Shown piece after piece: positions 1-7,027 of a stretch of DNA of 9,399 bases; positions within the stretch are counted from its first letter, which is position 1; the number at the start of each line of letters is the position of its first letter. The notes beneath the pieces were generated by a model. It was not told the origin of the DNA and did not search any database. It saw only the letters and a list, made by a program, of their open reading frames with translations. Source of the stretch: Chamaesiphon sp. (GTDB lineage Bacteria; Cyanobacteriota; Cyanobacteriia; Cyanobacteriales; Chamaesiphonaceae); the NCBI GenBank assembly GCA_026786125.1, contig JAJAYU010000065.1, positions 1 through 9,399 on the forward strand, given 5' to 3'. The position numbers and the translations under genes were made by a program.

Positions 1-21
1 GTTCGAATCCTTGCACCCCAG
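1..21 (+). tRNA. tRNA-Gln, 3' end only (truncated by the window edge)
   Basis: Only the end of the T arm and the acceptor strand are present. The first ten bases contain the T-loop (TTCGAAT) preceded by the conserved G53 and followed by the 3' T-stem strand CCTTG. The acceptor strand CACCCCA comes next, with a G discriminator at position 21. A 5' partner reading TGGGGTG plus a G73 discriminator is typical of bacterial and plastid tRNA-Gln, which is why glutamine is proposed. The anticodon lies outside the window, so the identity is inferred. No CCA is encoded, as is common in cyanobacteria. A hairpin followed by T residues lies just downstream. Confidence 0.72.
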
Positions 22-42
22 TTAAATTTACGTTTTAGATAG

Positions 43-81
43 ATTAGCCAGAGTCGATTTACCAATACTCTGGCTAATTTT
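43..81 (+). terminator. Intrinsic terminator behind the tRNA
   Basis: A perfect 12-bp stem (43-54 pairing with 67-78, ATTAGCCAGAGT against ACTCTGGCTAAT) closes a 12-base loop and runs straight into TTTT at 78-81. Its position 22 bases after the tRNA end and 28 bases before the next gene's ATG fits termination of the tRNA transcript. The T-run is short and the stem is only moderately GC-rich. Confidence 0.7.
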
Positions 82-108
82 CATGCTAGTCAAAGGAACA
101 ACAACGAT

Positions 109-927
109 ATGAATGCTGCGCGAATTCTCGCCCTCGATTTTGATGGGGTAATCTGCGATGGGATGGCAGAGTATTGGCAGACGGCATGGCGAACTTACAC
201 TCATGTGTGGCAACTCGACAGGTTGGAACCGTCACCAGGGGTTGCTGAAAAATTTCGGGAACTGCGGCCGTTGATCGAAGTAGGTTGGGAGATGCCCGTA
301 CTGATTCGGGCACTGACATTAGGCATATCGACTGAGCGAATGCATAGCTCTTGGCAACGGATTCGCGATCGAATCTTGGCTGATAGTCGGCTCAGTGGTG
401 TAAAAGTCAGCCAACAATTGGACATAGTTCGGGATAATTGGATTCAACAAGATTCGGCGAGCTGGTTAGCATTGCATAAATTTTATCCAGGGGCAATTGA
501 GACATTAAAATCCTTGCCTAGTCGTAAAATTCAGCCAGTAATTATCACCACCAAAGAGAGCAGATTTGTTTCTCAATTGCTGCAACAGCAGGGAGTTGAG
601 CTGGCAAGTGAATTTATTTGGGGCAAAGAACTCAAACGGAGTAAAGTAGATAGTCTCAAGCAAATTCTTGATCGAGGAGTCAAGAAATCCCCGACAGTCT
701 GGTTTGTAGAAGATCGCTTAAGCACTTTGGCAAAAATTGCTGCTCAACCAGAATTGGAATCAGTCAAATTGTATCTAGCCGAATGGGGCTACAACACTGT
801 ATCCGAACGAGAAGCCGCGCTGCAACAGTCGCGAATCCAAACTCTTACACTGGCAGATCTACCCACTCTAGGCGGTACGCCCAAGAAAGCAGCTAGTAAA
901 ACAGAAGTAGTTGCAGTTGAGAGTTAA
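109..927 (+). CDS. HAD-family hydrolase (272 aa)
   Basis: A soluble haloacid-dehalogenase superfamily protein, probably a phosphatase of unknown substrate. Visible HAD motifs are motif I DFDGV (residues 10-14, nucleophile D10 and acid/base D12), a hydrophobic strand ending in Thr for motif II (IITTKE, around 147-148), a lysine-bearing motif III (KRSKVDSL, about 176-183) and the acidic motif IV in VWFVEDR (E201, D202). The helical stretch between motifs I and II (about 20-130) would be a C1-type cap. There is no signal peptide or membrane segment. The tail after about residue 255 is Lys/Ala/Thr-rich and probably disordered. AAAGGA at 92-97 lies 11 bases before the ATG and supports this start. 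The gene stands alone between two terminators. Family assignment is firm; the substrate cannot be read from the sequence. Confidence 0.9.
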   Translation: MNAARILALDFDGVICDGMAEYWQTAWRTYTHVWQLDRLEPSPGVAEKFRELRPLIEVGWEMPVLIRALTLGISTERMHSSWQRIRDRILADSRLSGVKVSQQLDIVRDNWIQQDSASWLALHKFYPGAIETLKSLPSRKIQPVIITTKESRFVSQLLQQQGVELASEFIWGKELKRSKVDSLKQILDRGVKKSPTVWFVEDRLSTLAKIAAQPELESVKLYLAEWGYNTVSEREAALQQSRIQTLTLADLPTLGGTPKKAASKTEVVAVES

Positions 928-947
928 ATCGTTAATTTAGGGTTTCG

Positions 948-1005
948 ACTCCACAGAAGAAGGATGTGCTGGGTGATCACCTAGCGCATCCTTCTTCTGT
1001 GGAGT
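948..1005 (+). terminator. 58-base near-perfect palindrome acting as terminator of the HAD gene
   Basis: Bases 948-969 pair with 984-1005 over 22 bp with a single T-G position (967/986). The supposed loop is itself the perfect palindrome GGTGATCACC (972-981), with T970-A983 and a G-T pair 971/982 joining the two. The whole 58 bases therefore read as one palindrome centred between 976 and 977, with 27 of 29 Watson-Crick pairs and two wobbles. It starts 21 bases after the HAD stop and is followed by TATTTTCT, so it should terminate rightward transcription strongly. It could also extrude as a cruciform. Confidence 0.8.
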
Positions 1006-1208
1006 TATTTTCTAGCAGATTCAATCTGAAATTTCAGGTTTGTGTGCTCAGTATTTATACTGAAATTTTAGCCAAAAAATCTATTTCTCCGTGTAACTAT
1101 TACTAAATGTTACGCGATCGGGATCTAAATTAGATTTACCCATGACAATAAGGCTTGATTCTAAATTTTAGATTGCAGATCAAGTATGCCTTTAACGAAA
1201 CGTTGTAT
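1006..1208. other. AT-rich intergenic stretch, no gene seen
   Basis: I see no convincing reading frame on either strand. The only structures are small: a perfect 12-bp palindrome CTGAAATTTCAG at 1026-1037, whose half CTGAAATTT recurs near 1060, and AT-rich partial palindromes around TCTAAATTTTAGA near 1160-1172. The stretch separates the HAD terminator from the inverted-repeat element that begins at 1209. Confidence 0.5.
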
Positions 1209-1379
1209 CCCACATTCCGCACTTCGGAAAAGTAGCATCAAAAAAGCCTAATTTTACGTCATAGCGACCACCCTTGGGGGTGCGCTTGCGCGTTCAGCAA
1301 GCTACGATCGGTAGTATTGATAGAAAGTCGAGTCTTCGTAGCTAATATGTGTCGTAAAAAGTGAAGTGCGGAATGTGGG
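1209..1379. repeat. MITE-like element with 17-bp perfect terminal inverted repeats (171 bp)
   Basis: The sequence CCCACATTCCGCACTTC at 1209-1225 returns as its exact reverse complement at 1363-1379. A second, inner pair, TTTTACG (1252-1258) and CGTAAAA (1353-1359), is also inverted. The interior has no open frame of useful size but has small GC-rich hairpins: CACCC/GGGTG (1269-1273 with 1278-1282) and GCTTG/CAAGC (1284-1288 with 1298-1302). Size, terminal repeats and lack of coding capacity are what a non-autonomous miniature element shows. I see no clear target-site duplication: the flanks read TTGTAT on the left and TTTTAA on the right. The element sits just past the stop of the alpha/beta hydrolase and disrupts nothing. 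It could instead be a long-range stem-loop or an old insertion-sequence relic. Confidence 0.55.
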
Positions 1380-1384
1380 TTTTA

Positions 1385-1409
1385 ATCATCAACCCAGCTT
1401 TTTGATGAT
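1385..1409 (-). terminator. Stem-loop just after the alpha/beta hydrolase stop
   Basis: A perfect 8-bp stem (1385-1392 ATCATCAA with 1402-1409 TTGATGAT) and a 9-base loop begin one base beyond the leftward gene's TAG stop. The stem is AT-rich and no real T-run follows on the minus strand, so it may protect mRNA ends or be a weak terminator. Confidence 0.4.
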
Positions 1410-1410
1410 C

Positions 1411-2262
1411 CTAGTTTGCCAAAAATTCTAAGACTAATCGATCAAACTTAGCCGGATATTCTAGGTAGGGATGATGTCCGCAGTTAGGGAACACCTGTAA
1501 TTGACTATTTGGGAGCCGTTCAGCACCAATATAGGCATGTTTGACGGGAATAATTCGATCGCAATCGCCCCAGATAATTAATGTTTTCTGACTAATCTGC
1601 GGCAGACTAGCAAGAATTGGTTGATAGACTTCAGGTAAAACACCAGCGAGATTGAAGTTACTTTGTCCGAGCTGGAGAATTACGTGATTACGGTCAGGAA
1701 TCGCAAAGATTGGGTAGCGAAACTCGATCCATTCTGGGGGTAATTTATTGCCATCATAGAAGTTAGATCTTAACATTGCCGGAATCATCCAGCGACCTGG
1801 GCGAAGCAAATTGACAATCGCAGGTAATGTAATCAATCGAATCCCTAAACTAATCTCTGACCCAAATCCCATACTATCAACTAAGACTAGTTTATTGACT
1901 TGATCGGGATATAATCTAGTAAATTCTAATGCCACTCCCCCACCCATTGAATTGCCGATCAATGTTGCAGTATCTAAGCTTAGTGCTGCTATAAAGCCAC
2001 GTAAAAATTCAGCTTGATCGGCAAGAGAATAGGAAATATCTGGACAATCGGACTTACCAGCACCAACCATATCAAAAGCATAAACCTGATGATTTTGGGC
2101 AAGAGTAGCGATATTATATAGCCAAAACTCGATCGAGCCATTACCACCATGTAGCAAGATAATCGTACTACCTTGATCGCCCATTTGCCAATAGCGGGTA
2201 TTGATACCATTTACCTGAAGATATCGATCTGATGGTGGCATAATTGCAGGATAAGTAGACAT
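1411..2262 (-). CDS. Alpha/beta-fold hydrolase (283 aa)
   Basis: A serine hydrolase of the alpha/beta hydrolase fold (Abhydrolase_1 type), substrate unknown. The order of elements is complete: oxyanion-hole HGGNG (38-42), strand and turn YAFDMVGAGKSD (61-72), nucleophile elbow GNSMGG with S105, a lid region from about 130 to 215, the acid in WGDCDRIIP (D235), and the catalytic His in CGHHPYLE (H263, next to H264). The length is usual for the family and there is no signal peptide, so it is probably cytoplasmic. It begins 11 bases after the stop of the upstream glycosyltransferase on the same strand, so the two are likely cotranscribed. The ATG at 2262 has no strong ribosome site, and translation may be coupled to the gene before it. 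Esterase, haloperoxidase-like or C-C hydrolase roles are all possible. Confidence 0.88.
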   Translation of the reverse strand: MSTYPAIMPPSDRYLQVNGINTRYWQMGDQGSTIILLHGGNGSIEFWLYNIATLAQNHQVYAFDMVGAGKSDCPDISYSLADQAEFLRGFIAALSLDTATLIGNSMGGGVALEFTRLYPDQVNKLVLVDSMGFGSEISLGIRLITLPAIVNLLRPGRWMIPAMLRSNFYDGNKLPPEWIEFRYPIFAIPDRNHVILQLGQSNFNLAGVLPEVYQPILASLPQISQKTLIIWGDCDRIIPVKHAYIGAERLPNSQLQVFPNCGHHPYLEYPAKFDRLVLEFLAN

Positions 2263-2273
2263 AAAATCACTGT

Positions 2274-3887
2274 TTAATTCCCATAAGAACGCGGAAAAGG
2301 CTTCAACATATTTTCGGCTTGATAAATACTAAACGTCTGAATTACCACGCCACCGCGACGAATAGGGATTTCACCTAATTTAGCTATTTTAAGAAAATAG
2401 CTAGGATAGAGATTGACAGCATCTGCATCAACTTCAGCAGCTTTAGTACCTAAATAAATCGCATTTTTTCCGACCCACTGCTGGGGCTTCGACCAAAAAG
2501 CAAAACTTCGGAGATCCTGATCGAAACAAGTAATTGGCTTATGAAATATTGGTTCGATCGCCATCCCAATTTGTCCGCCTAAATAGTAGCGATTGGTGAA
2601 AATAAAGTCTGCATTTTTCATAGCCAGATTTAATTTATTATTACTAACTAATTCTTGGCGAAGTTGTTGGATATCAAACATCTGAGTAGATGGATCAGTT
2701 GCGATCGGTAAAAGTCCAAAGATTGATGGCTTACCAGTAGCTTGAAGTGTCCCTAAAGTAACGTGAGATAGAGCGATCAATGATAGTAGAATAATCACAG
2801 CTAGCGATCCAAAGAACCACCGATACGGTATCCGAACCGCCGCATTCCGACGTTCGATCGATACTCGTTCAGCCAGTAAAATCGTGGCAGTCCAATACCC
2901 ACACATGTGAGCTGTTGGTAATAGTTGTCGATTTCCAGAGCTAAAAGCAAATCCCAGGATTAATGGCAATGAAACCCATAGGATGAATCCTCTTTTTTCT
3001 AACTCCCACTCATCTTTGAATGCTCGATTGCCTGTGTGCCACAACTGAATATTTCTAAGTTGTTGAATAACAGCTCGCATAATTGCCCATAATAACGGCA
3101 ATCCAAACGTGGGGAATAGATAGAGTAGATCGATCAATAAAATCTCCCAGAGTCGATCAATCTGATTTTTACCATTACTCAACTGAAGATGAAATGATAC
3201 CCAGTTATGACTAATATTCCACACTAATATTGGCGAGATTGTGACTAGAAAAATTAGGATGCCGATCGAGAACCACTTAGATGTTAATGCTAGGCGGTAG
3301 TTACGGCTGAATAAACAAAAGCCGATTAAACCCAAACCTAAAACAAATCCATCATACTTACCCAGACAAGCTAATCCAACCGCAAAACAGAGCAATGTTA
3401 GTCGAAAGCTAGGACGATAGCCCTGATAATTAAAAAATTCTTGGACGGCTAACCATAAGGATAGTGACCAGAAAAATAACAGCGGTGTATCTGGTGTGCT
3501 TAATACTCCAAAAGCAATCTGAAAAATCGGAATTGCCGAGGCGATCGCCAGGGTATTAATGGCAATTTGGAGTGTATATAATCTGAGTGTAGCTAAATAT
3601 AAAAAAAGTAACGATCCAGTGTATAACAGTAATGTCCCGATCCGAATTGTGAACTGAGAGACTTGCCCCGTCAACCATACACCGATACCTGTCGTCAAAG
3701 TAACTAAAGGCGGATAATCAAAATAACTCCAATCGGGATGAAGAGTATAGAGATAATAATAAGCTTCATCAAATCCAGGATTGAGGCAGATTGAAATCAC
3801 CAACCTGACTAAAAATCCAGTCAGTAAGATAATTAATGCTGTTCGATGGTAGTAGGCTGAAAAATTTTGGTAAACTTGGATCGCCAT
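2274..3887 (-). CDS. Multi-spanning membrane glycosyltransferase, GT39/PMT_2-like (537 aa)
   Basis: A GT-C fold glycosyltransferase of the ArnT/dolichyl-phosphate-mannose mannosyltransferase type, expected to move a sugar from a polyprenyl-phosphate donor to an acceptor outside the plasma membrane. The sequence shows about 11-13 hydrophobic spans between residues 17 and 378. The acidic Asp-Glu pair after the first span (GFDEAYYY, D40-E41) is the catalytic signature of the fold. Other family-like pieces are WSYFDYPPLV (53-62), STPDTPLLFFW (130-140) and CLGKYDGFVLG (174-184). A soluble C-terminal part (about 380-537) should face the periplasm. It is the first gene of a likely two-gene leftward operon with the alpha/beta hydrolase. 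No clear ribosome site precedes the ATG at 3887. Donor and acceptor (lipid or protein) cannot be decided here. Confidence 0.85.
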   Translation of the reverse strand: MAIQVYQNFSAYYHRTALIILLTGFLVRLVISICLNPGFDEAYYYLYTLHPDWSYFDYPPLVTLTTGIGVWLTGQVSQFTIRIGTLLLYTGSLLFLYLATLRLYTLQIAINTLAIASAIPIFQIAFGVLSTPDTPLLFFWSLSLWLAVQEFFNYQGYRPSFRLTLLCFAVGLACLGKYDGFVLGLGLIGFCLFSRNYRLALTSKWFSIGILIFLVTISPILVWNISHNWVSFHLQLSNGKNQIDRLWEILLIDLLYLFPTFGLPLLWAIMRAVIQQLRNIQLWHTGNRAFKDEWELEKRGFILWVSLPLILGFAFSSGNRQLLPTAHMCGYWTATILLAERVSIERRNAAVRIPYRWFFGSLAVIILLSLIALSHVTLGTLQATGKPSIFGLLPIATDPSTQMFDIQQLRQELVSNNKLNLAMKNADFIFTNRYYLGGQIGMAIEPIFHKPITCFDQDLRSFAFWSKPQQWVGKNAIYLGTKAAEVDADAVNLYPSYFLKIAKLGEIPIRRGGVVIQTFSIYQAENMLKPFPRSYGN

Positions 3888-3909
3888 GAATAGTTAACTG
3901 TTAAAAGGC

Positions 3910-4074
3910 ATGAGGCAACTGGATCGATCCCCTAAAGATATTTTGACATTACAAGATTATTGGTCTAGTTTCAGCAGTAATTGGTGTGCGCGAACTGAAA
4001 TTGATACGGAAGATGCCTAGTTAGAAATTTTACCGCGTTTGTGCAGATTGGGACAGGTTGGGTATTCTAACTAA
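3910..4074 (+). pseudogene. Short reading frame interrupted by TAG; remnant or spurious
   Basis: Within the 225-base gap before the DUF58 gene, an ATG at 3910 opens 36 codons (MRQLDRSPKDILTLQ and so on) to a TAG at 4018-4020. The same frame then continues for 17 sense codons (LEILPRLCRLGQVGYSN) to TAA at 4072. The composition on both sides looks protein-like (W, C, acidic and hydrophobic patches). A TGG to TAG change would restore a 54-residue product. There is no ribosome site at a sensible distance. I do not recognise the family. It may be a decayed small gene, a tail fragment of a larger gene, or chance. Confidence 0.3.
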
Positions 4075-4112
4075 TATCAATCATTAATCTCAATCGCCAA
4101 ATTTAATTTCTC

Positions 4113-5312
4113 ATGCTCAACCGTGCTACTAAATGGCTGGAAACTAACTGGGTAACTCCCGCCTACGCTGGCTGGTTGTTAATGGTGCTAACGATTTGCT
4201 TCTTTGGTGCGGCGACAAATACGATGGCAGGCTGGCTGTATGTAATCAGTGGCGTAGGTATCGCCTTGTTGGGTGTTGGGGCGATTTTACCAGCTCGATC
4301 GATTCAAGCTCTGACAGTCAGTCGCGACCCCATTTTACCAGTTACGGCTGGAGCAGATCTAGAGATTTCACTAACTATTCACAATCCAACCACCCAGATT
4401 CACACCCTGTTTCAAGTCCAAGATCTCACCCCATTGAATAGATTAAATCCACCTCAAACAACGGTGGAGCAAGTTTTGGCTCGATCGACATATCAATGGG
4501 TTTATTACCAGCCCACTGAGCAAAGAGGCGTATATCAGTGGGGAAAAGTTGCCCTCAGAAGTGGTGCCCCGATCGGCTTATTTTGGTGTCAGCGGCATCG
4601 TCAATCAGCCGCCGTCGCCTATGTTTATCCTCAAGTGCTCAAGCTCGATCGCTGTCCCTTACTCGATGGGCTGGCTAGCGATCGATCCACCAATCGTCAG
4701 TCTTCCAGTCGTAACCTCGAAGCGGCTAATGAGGGGATTACTCGTTCGCTCCGCCCTTACCGTTATGGTGATTCGATGCGGATGATTCACTGGCGCACGA
4801 GTGCTAGATATGGGGAATTTCAGGTGCGGGAACTGGAGATCGATCGAGGTGGACAAGATGTGATTATTTATCTCGATAGTGGCTCCAATTGGGATGCCGC
4901 CGATTTTGAGCAAGCGGTAATTGCTGCTTGTACACTCTACTTCTATGCCAGTAAATCCCCGAATCTCAATGTCAAATTATGGACGGCGGGAACGGGGTTA
5001 ATTTCTGGCAATCAACGGGTGCTAGAAACTTTGGCAGCAGTACAGCTGAATGAACCAAATCGGATCGACATGTTGCCAAATTCAGTAGTCTATCTAACTA
5101 GTCAAACCCAGCAGCTAGATGCACTACCCGCTGGTAATCGCTGGATCTTGTGGACTCACGATCGATTTACCCCCCCAGCCCAATCTTTAGGGATGGTGAT
5201 CGATCAAGATCTACCGCTCCAACAACAGCTCAATCAATCTAGCTTCGCCAACGAAAGTATTCCCGATCTCTATGTTCGATCGTCAACAACTCAAAATTCT
5301 GAGTTGAATTAA
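4113..5312 (+). CDS. DUF58 domain-containing protein (399 aa)
   Basis: Two adjacent N-terminal hydrophobic segments (about 18-36 and 38-60) anchor the protein in the membrane. A beta-rich stretch (about 65-180) follows. The DUF58 signature is at 211-247: arginine- and tyrosine-rich RSLRPYRYGDSMRMIHW, then the SAR motif (230-232) and a V-R-E-x-E element (238-242). After it comes a strand with a DxGS motif (IIYLDSGSNW, 251-260), resembling the metal-site region of a vWA-like fold. DUF58 proteins are often encoded beside MoxR-type AAA+ ATPases and transglutaminase-like proteins in envelope or protein-maturation operons. No such partner is in this window, so the role is inferred only by family. 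The gene looks monocistronic and converges on purM. No obvious ribosome site precedes the ATG at 4113. Confidence 0.88.
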   Translation: MLNRATKWLETNWVTPAYAGWLLMVLTICFFGAATNTMAGWLYVISGVGIALLGVGAILPARSIQALTVSRDPILPVTAGADLEISLTIHNPTTQIHTLFQVQDLTPLNRLNPPQTTVEQVLARSTYQWVYYQPTEQRGVYQWGKVALRSGAPIGLFWCQRHRQSAAVAYVYPQVLKLDRCPLLDGLASDRSTNRQSSSRNLEAANEGITRSLRPYRYGDSMRMIHWRTSARYGEFQVRELEIDRGGQDVIIYLDSGSNWDAADFEQAVIAACTLYFYASKSPNLNVKLWTAGTGLISGNQRVLETLAAVQLNEPNRIDMLPNSVVYLTSQTQQLDALPAGNRWILWTHDRFTPPAQSLGMVIDQDLPLQQQLNQSSFANESIPDLYVRSSTTQNSELN

Positions 5313-5314
5313 GC

Positions 5315-5415
5315 GGGGAGGGTGGGTTTATTTGATGTCGATTGTGCTAGTCGGAAATTTCTAGCATAAACAATATCGATTGTACCGATCAATATCAGAC
5401 AAACCCGCCCTCCCC
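5315..5415. terminator. Large inverted repeat between convergent genes, possible bidirectional terminator
   Basis: Bases 5315-5329 (GGGGAGGGTGGGTTT) pair with 5401-5415 (AAACCCGCCCTCCCC) over 15 positions with one T-G. The 71-base interior contains a smaller hairpin (TGCTAG 5345-5350 with CTAGCA 5361-5366) and two similar CGATTGT blocks (5340 and 5377 regions). The left arm starts three bases after the DUF58 stop, and purM ends at 5472 on the other strand. No T-run follows either arm, so classical intrinsic termination is uncertain. Confidence 0.45.
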
Positions 5416-5471
5416 AATAGCTTTAGTGATCCTAAGTCCTCGTAGGTGGACTTCTATTCGTTGCGACAACT

Positions 5472-6500
5472 CTACTCAGGTATCCCAATCAAAGATCGAT
5501 CGCCTGCAACTACAGTACCGATCGCATAAGCCTCAATCTGCTGTGACTTAAAAAAGGCGATCGCATCACTCACCGCCGTTGCAGGTACGATTACCACATA
5601 GCCTATACCCATATTAAAAGTATTGAACATATCCGCCGGAGCTACATTTCCCGCCTCCGCCAACCATTGAAAAGCGGGGGGAATTTGCCAACTCTGGAGA
5701 TTCATCGCCACAGAATGGGTAGCACTGAGACAGCGTGGTAAATTTTCGGGTAAACCACCACCTGTAATGTGAGCCATCCCATGAATGGGTAGTTTGTGTG
5801 CGATCGCTGCCAAAATTGGCTTGACATAGATTTGAGTAGGGGTTAGATACACCTGCCCCAGATTCTGCCCTTCTAGGCGACTAGGGGTATCCTCCCACTG
5901 ATAACCGCCATCGCTGACAATTTTGCGAACCAGACTATAGCCATTACTATGTATACCACTACTAGCTAGTCCGATCGCTACATTCCCTACCTGTATCTGC
6001 GAACCATCGATCAGCTTACTCTTCTCCGCAATACCCACCGCAAAGCCAGCCAGATCGTACTCACCTGACTGATAAAATCCTGGCATTTCCGCTGTCTCAC
6101 CCCCAAGCAGCGCGCAACCCGCTTGACGACAACCATCGGCAATTCCCGCGACTACCTGAGTCAACTGAGTTGAATTGAGCTTACCAGTTGCCAAATAATC
6201 AAGAAAATATAGCGGCTCCGCGCCACAAGTGAGAATATCATTCACACACATTGCTACCAGATCGATGCCGATAGAAGCATGGTTATCCAATTCTTGGGCG
6301 ATTTTGAGCTTGGTACCGACCCCATCTGTGCCCGATACCAGCACAGGCTGCTGATATCCAGTCGGCAGTTCAAACCAGCCACTGAAACCACCAAAACCAC
6401 CTAACACACCTGGGCGATGAGTACCTTGCACAAGGGATTTAATGTTTTCAACAAAAGCTCTCCCCGCTACAACATCAACACCTGCTTCTTGATAATCCAT
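5472..6500 (-). CDS. purM: Phosphoribosylformylglycinamidine cyclo-ligase (AIR synthetase), 342 aa
   Basis: PurM makes 5-aminoimidazole ribonucleotide from FGAM with ATP, the fifth step of de novo purine synthesis, in the cytoplasm as a homodimer. The sequence is full length with all landmarks. With residue 1 at 6500 these are the SGTDGVGTK phosphate-binding loop (about 57-65), [11 protein letters not shown] (78-88), GGETAEMPG (133-141), [14 protein letters not shown] (180-193), [13 protein letters not shown] (244-256) and FNTFNMGIG (292-300). The open frame extends upstream to 6596 and would add 32 residues. I chose the ATG at 6500 because the family characteristically begins MDYxxAGVDxxAGxxxV and is about 340-350 residues long; the extension ([16 protein letters not shown]) is unlike it. 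An intermediate ATG at 6530 or 6524 is possible. The gene is alone, convergent with DUF58 and divergent from the RlpA genes. Confidence 0.95.
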   Translation of the reverse strand: MDYQEAGVDVVAGRAFVENIKSLVQGTHRPGVLGGFGGFSGWFELPTGYQQPVLVSGTDGVGTKLKIAQELDNHASIGIDLVAMCVNDILTCGAEPLYFLDYLATGKLNSTQLTQVVAGIADGCRQAGCALLGGETAEMPGFYQSGEYDLAGFAVGIAEKSKLIDGSQIQVGNVAIGLASSGIHSNGYSLVRKIVSDGGYQWEDTPSRLEGQNLGQVYLTPTQIYVKPILAAIAHKLPIHGMAHITGGGLPENLPRCLSATHSVAMNLQSWQIPPAFQWLAEAGNVAPADMFNTFNMGIGYVVIVPATAVSDAIAFFKSQQIEAYAIGTVVAGDRSLIGIPE

Positions 6501-6755
6501 ATTCCACTCGTACACGATCGGCATTGGCATTTTACCGCGATTGTCGGCATAGTATCCAAGGTGATTCTCGATAAATAATATCCAAACCAAAGCCAAGAGT
6601 ATATTTTTGATGGGGAATCACCTGAAAATCCAAATTCATTAAAATCTCGCTAAATAAATGTTAATCCGATAAACCTGTCAACCCAATTTCGATCAAAAAC
6701 CCATTTGAATAACAGATGTAAAGAAATGTAATATATTACTTTTTCTTATCAAAAA
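6501..6755. other. Divergent intergenic region upstream of purM
   Basis: This should hold the purM promoter on the minus strand. No -35/-10 pair stands out. The clearest element is a perfect 12-bp palindrome GTAATATATTAC (6728-6739), extended by imperfect A/T pairing on both sides (AAA before, TTT after). It could be an operator. The GTA...TAC spacing is six, not the eight of the NtcA consensus. Confidence 0.4.
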
Positions 6756-6902
6756 ATGTCCGAAATATTACTGCTCAAAGCTTGGTTGAGTGGGGATCGC
6801 GTATGTTTCCGTTGGTTGATCGAGCTTTTTCTAAAGCATACAAATCTCAATTTGTCAATGATTTTGGGTCGTCTTTTTCAGAAAAAGTCCGTGTTATGGT
6901 AG
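6756..6902 (+). CDS. Possible small ORF of 48 codons, unrecognised
   Basis: An ATG at 6756 opens 48 codons (MSEILLLKAWLSGDRVCFRW and on) ending in TAG at 6900-6902. The product would be hydrophobic-cationic, with a likely amphipathic helix and Trp at residues 10, 20 and 48. No ribosome site precedes it, and it overlaps stem-loops that may belong to a leader RNA of the downstream RlpA gene, such as CTTTTT/AAAAAG (6873-6878 with 6882-6887). The composition is not clearly different from chance. Treat it as a candidate only. Confidence 0.18.
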   Translation: MSEILLLKAWLSGDRVCFRWLIELFLKHTNLNLSMILGRLFQKKSVLW

Positions 6903-6909
6903 ACCCAGC

Positions 6910-6937
6910 GTTCTGCACCTTGAGGTGAATACGGAAC
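6910..6937 (+). other. Hairpin in the presumed leader of the first RlpA gene
   Basis: GTTC (6910-6913) pairs with GAAC (6934-6937). Inside it CACC (6916-6919) pairs with GGTG (6924-6927) around a TTGA tetraloop. It lies about 90 bases before the gene start. It may be part of a folded 5' leader, but I cannot match it to a known riboswitch class. Confidence 0.25.
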
Positions 6938-7027
6938 AAATATGAGCTAGCAAATAGTGAATCTATCCCAAAACATTGGGGAATTCCTGCTAAATCTCAA
7001 CGCTAAATGACCTTTCACAATGAGCTT

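Noticed and set aside
1209..1379. Plain transcription terminator explanation for the 17-bp inverted repeat
   Set aside because: The arms are about 137 bases apart and a compact stem-loop already follows the hydrolase stop at 1385-1409, so a transposable-element reading fits better.
4549..4913. Overlapping open frames of 78 and 84 codons on both strands inside the DUF58 gene
   Set aside because: They lie in other frames across the conserved DUF58 signature and show no start signals or family features.
6728..6739. NtcA binding site
   Set aside because: The spacing between GTA and TAC is six bases, whereas the NtcA consensus needs eight.
6756..7006. c-di-AMP (ydaO-type) riboswitch before the first RlpA gene
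   Set aside because: I looked for the conserved pieces, including the 3' CCGTCAGCTAAC-like block and the GGGGTGAAT segment. Only a loose AGGTGAAT (6923-6930) is present, so the class is not supported.
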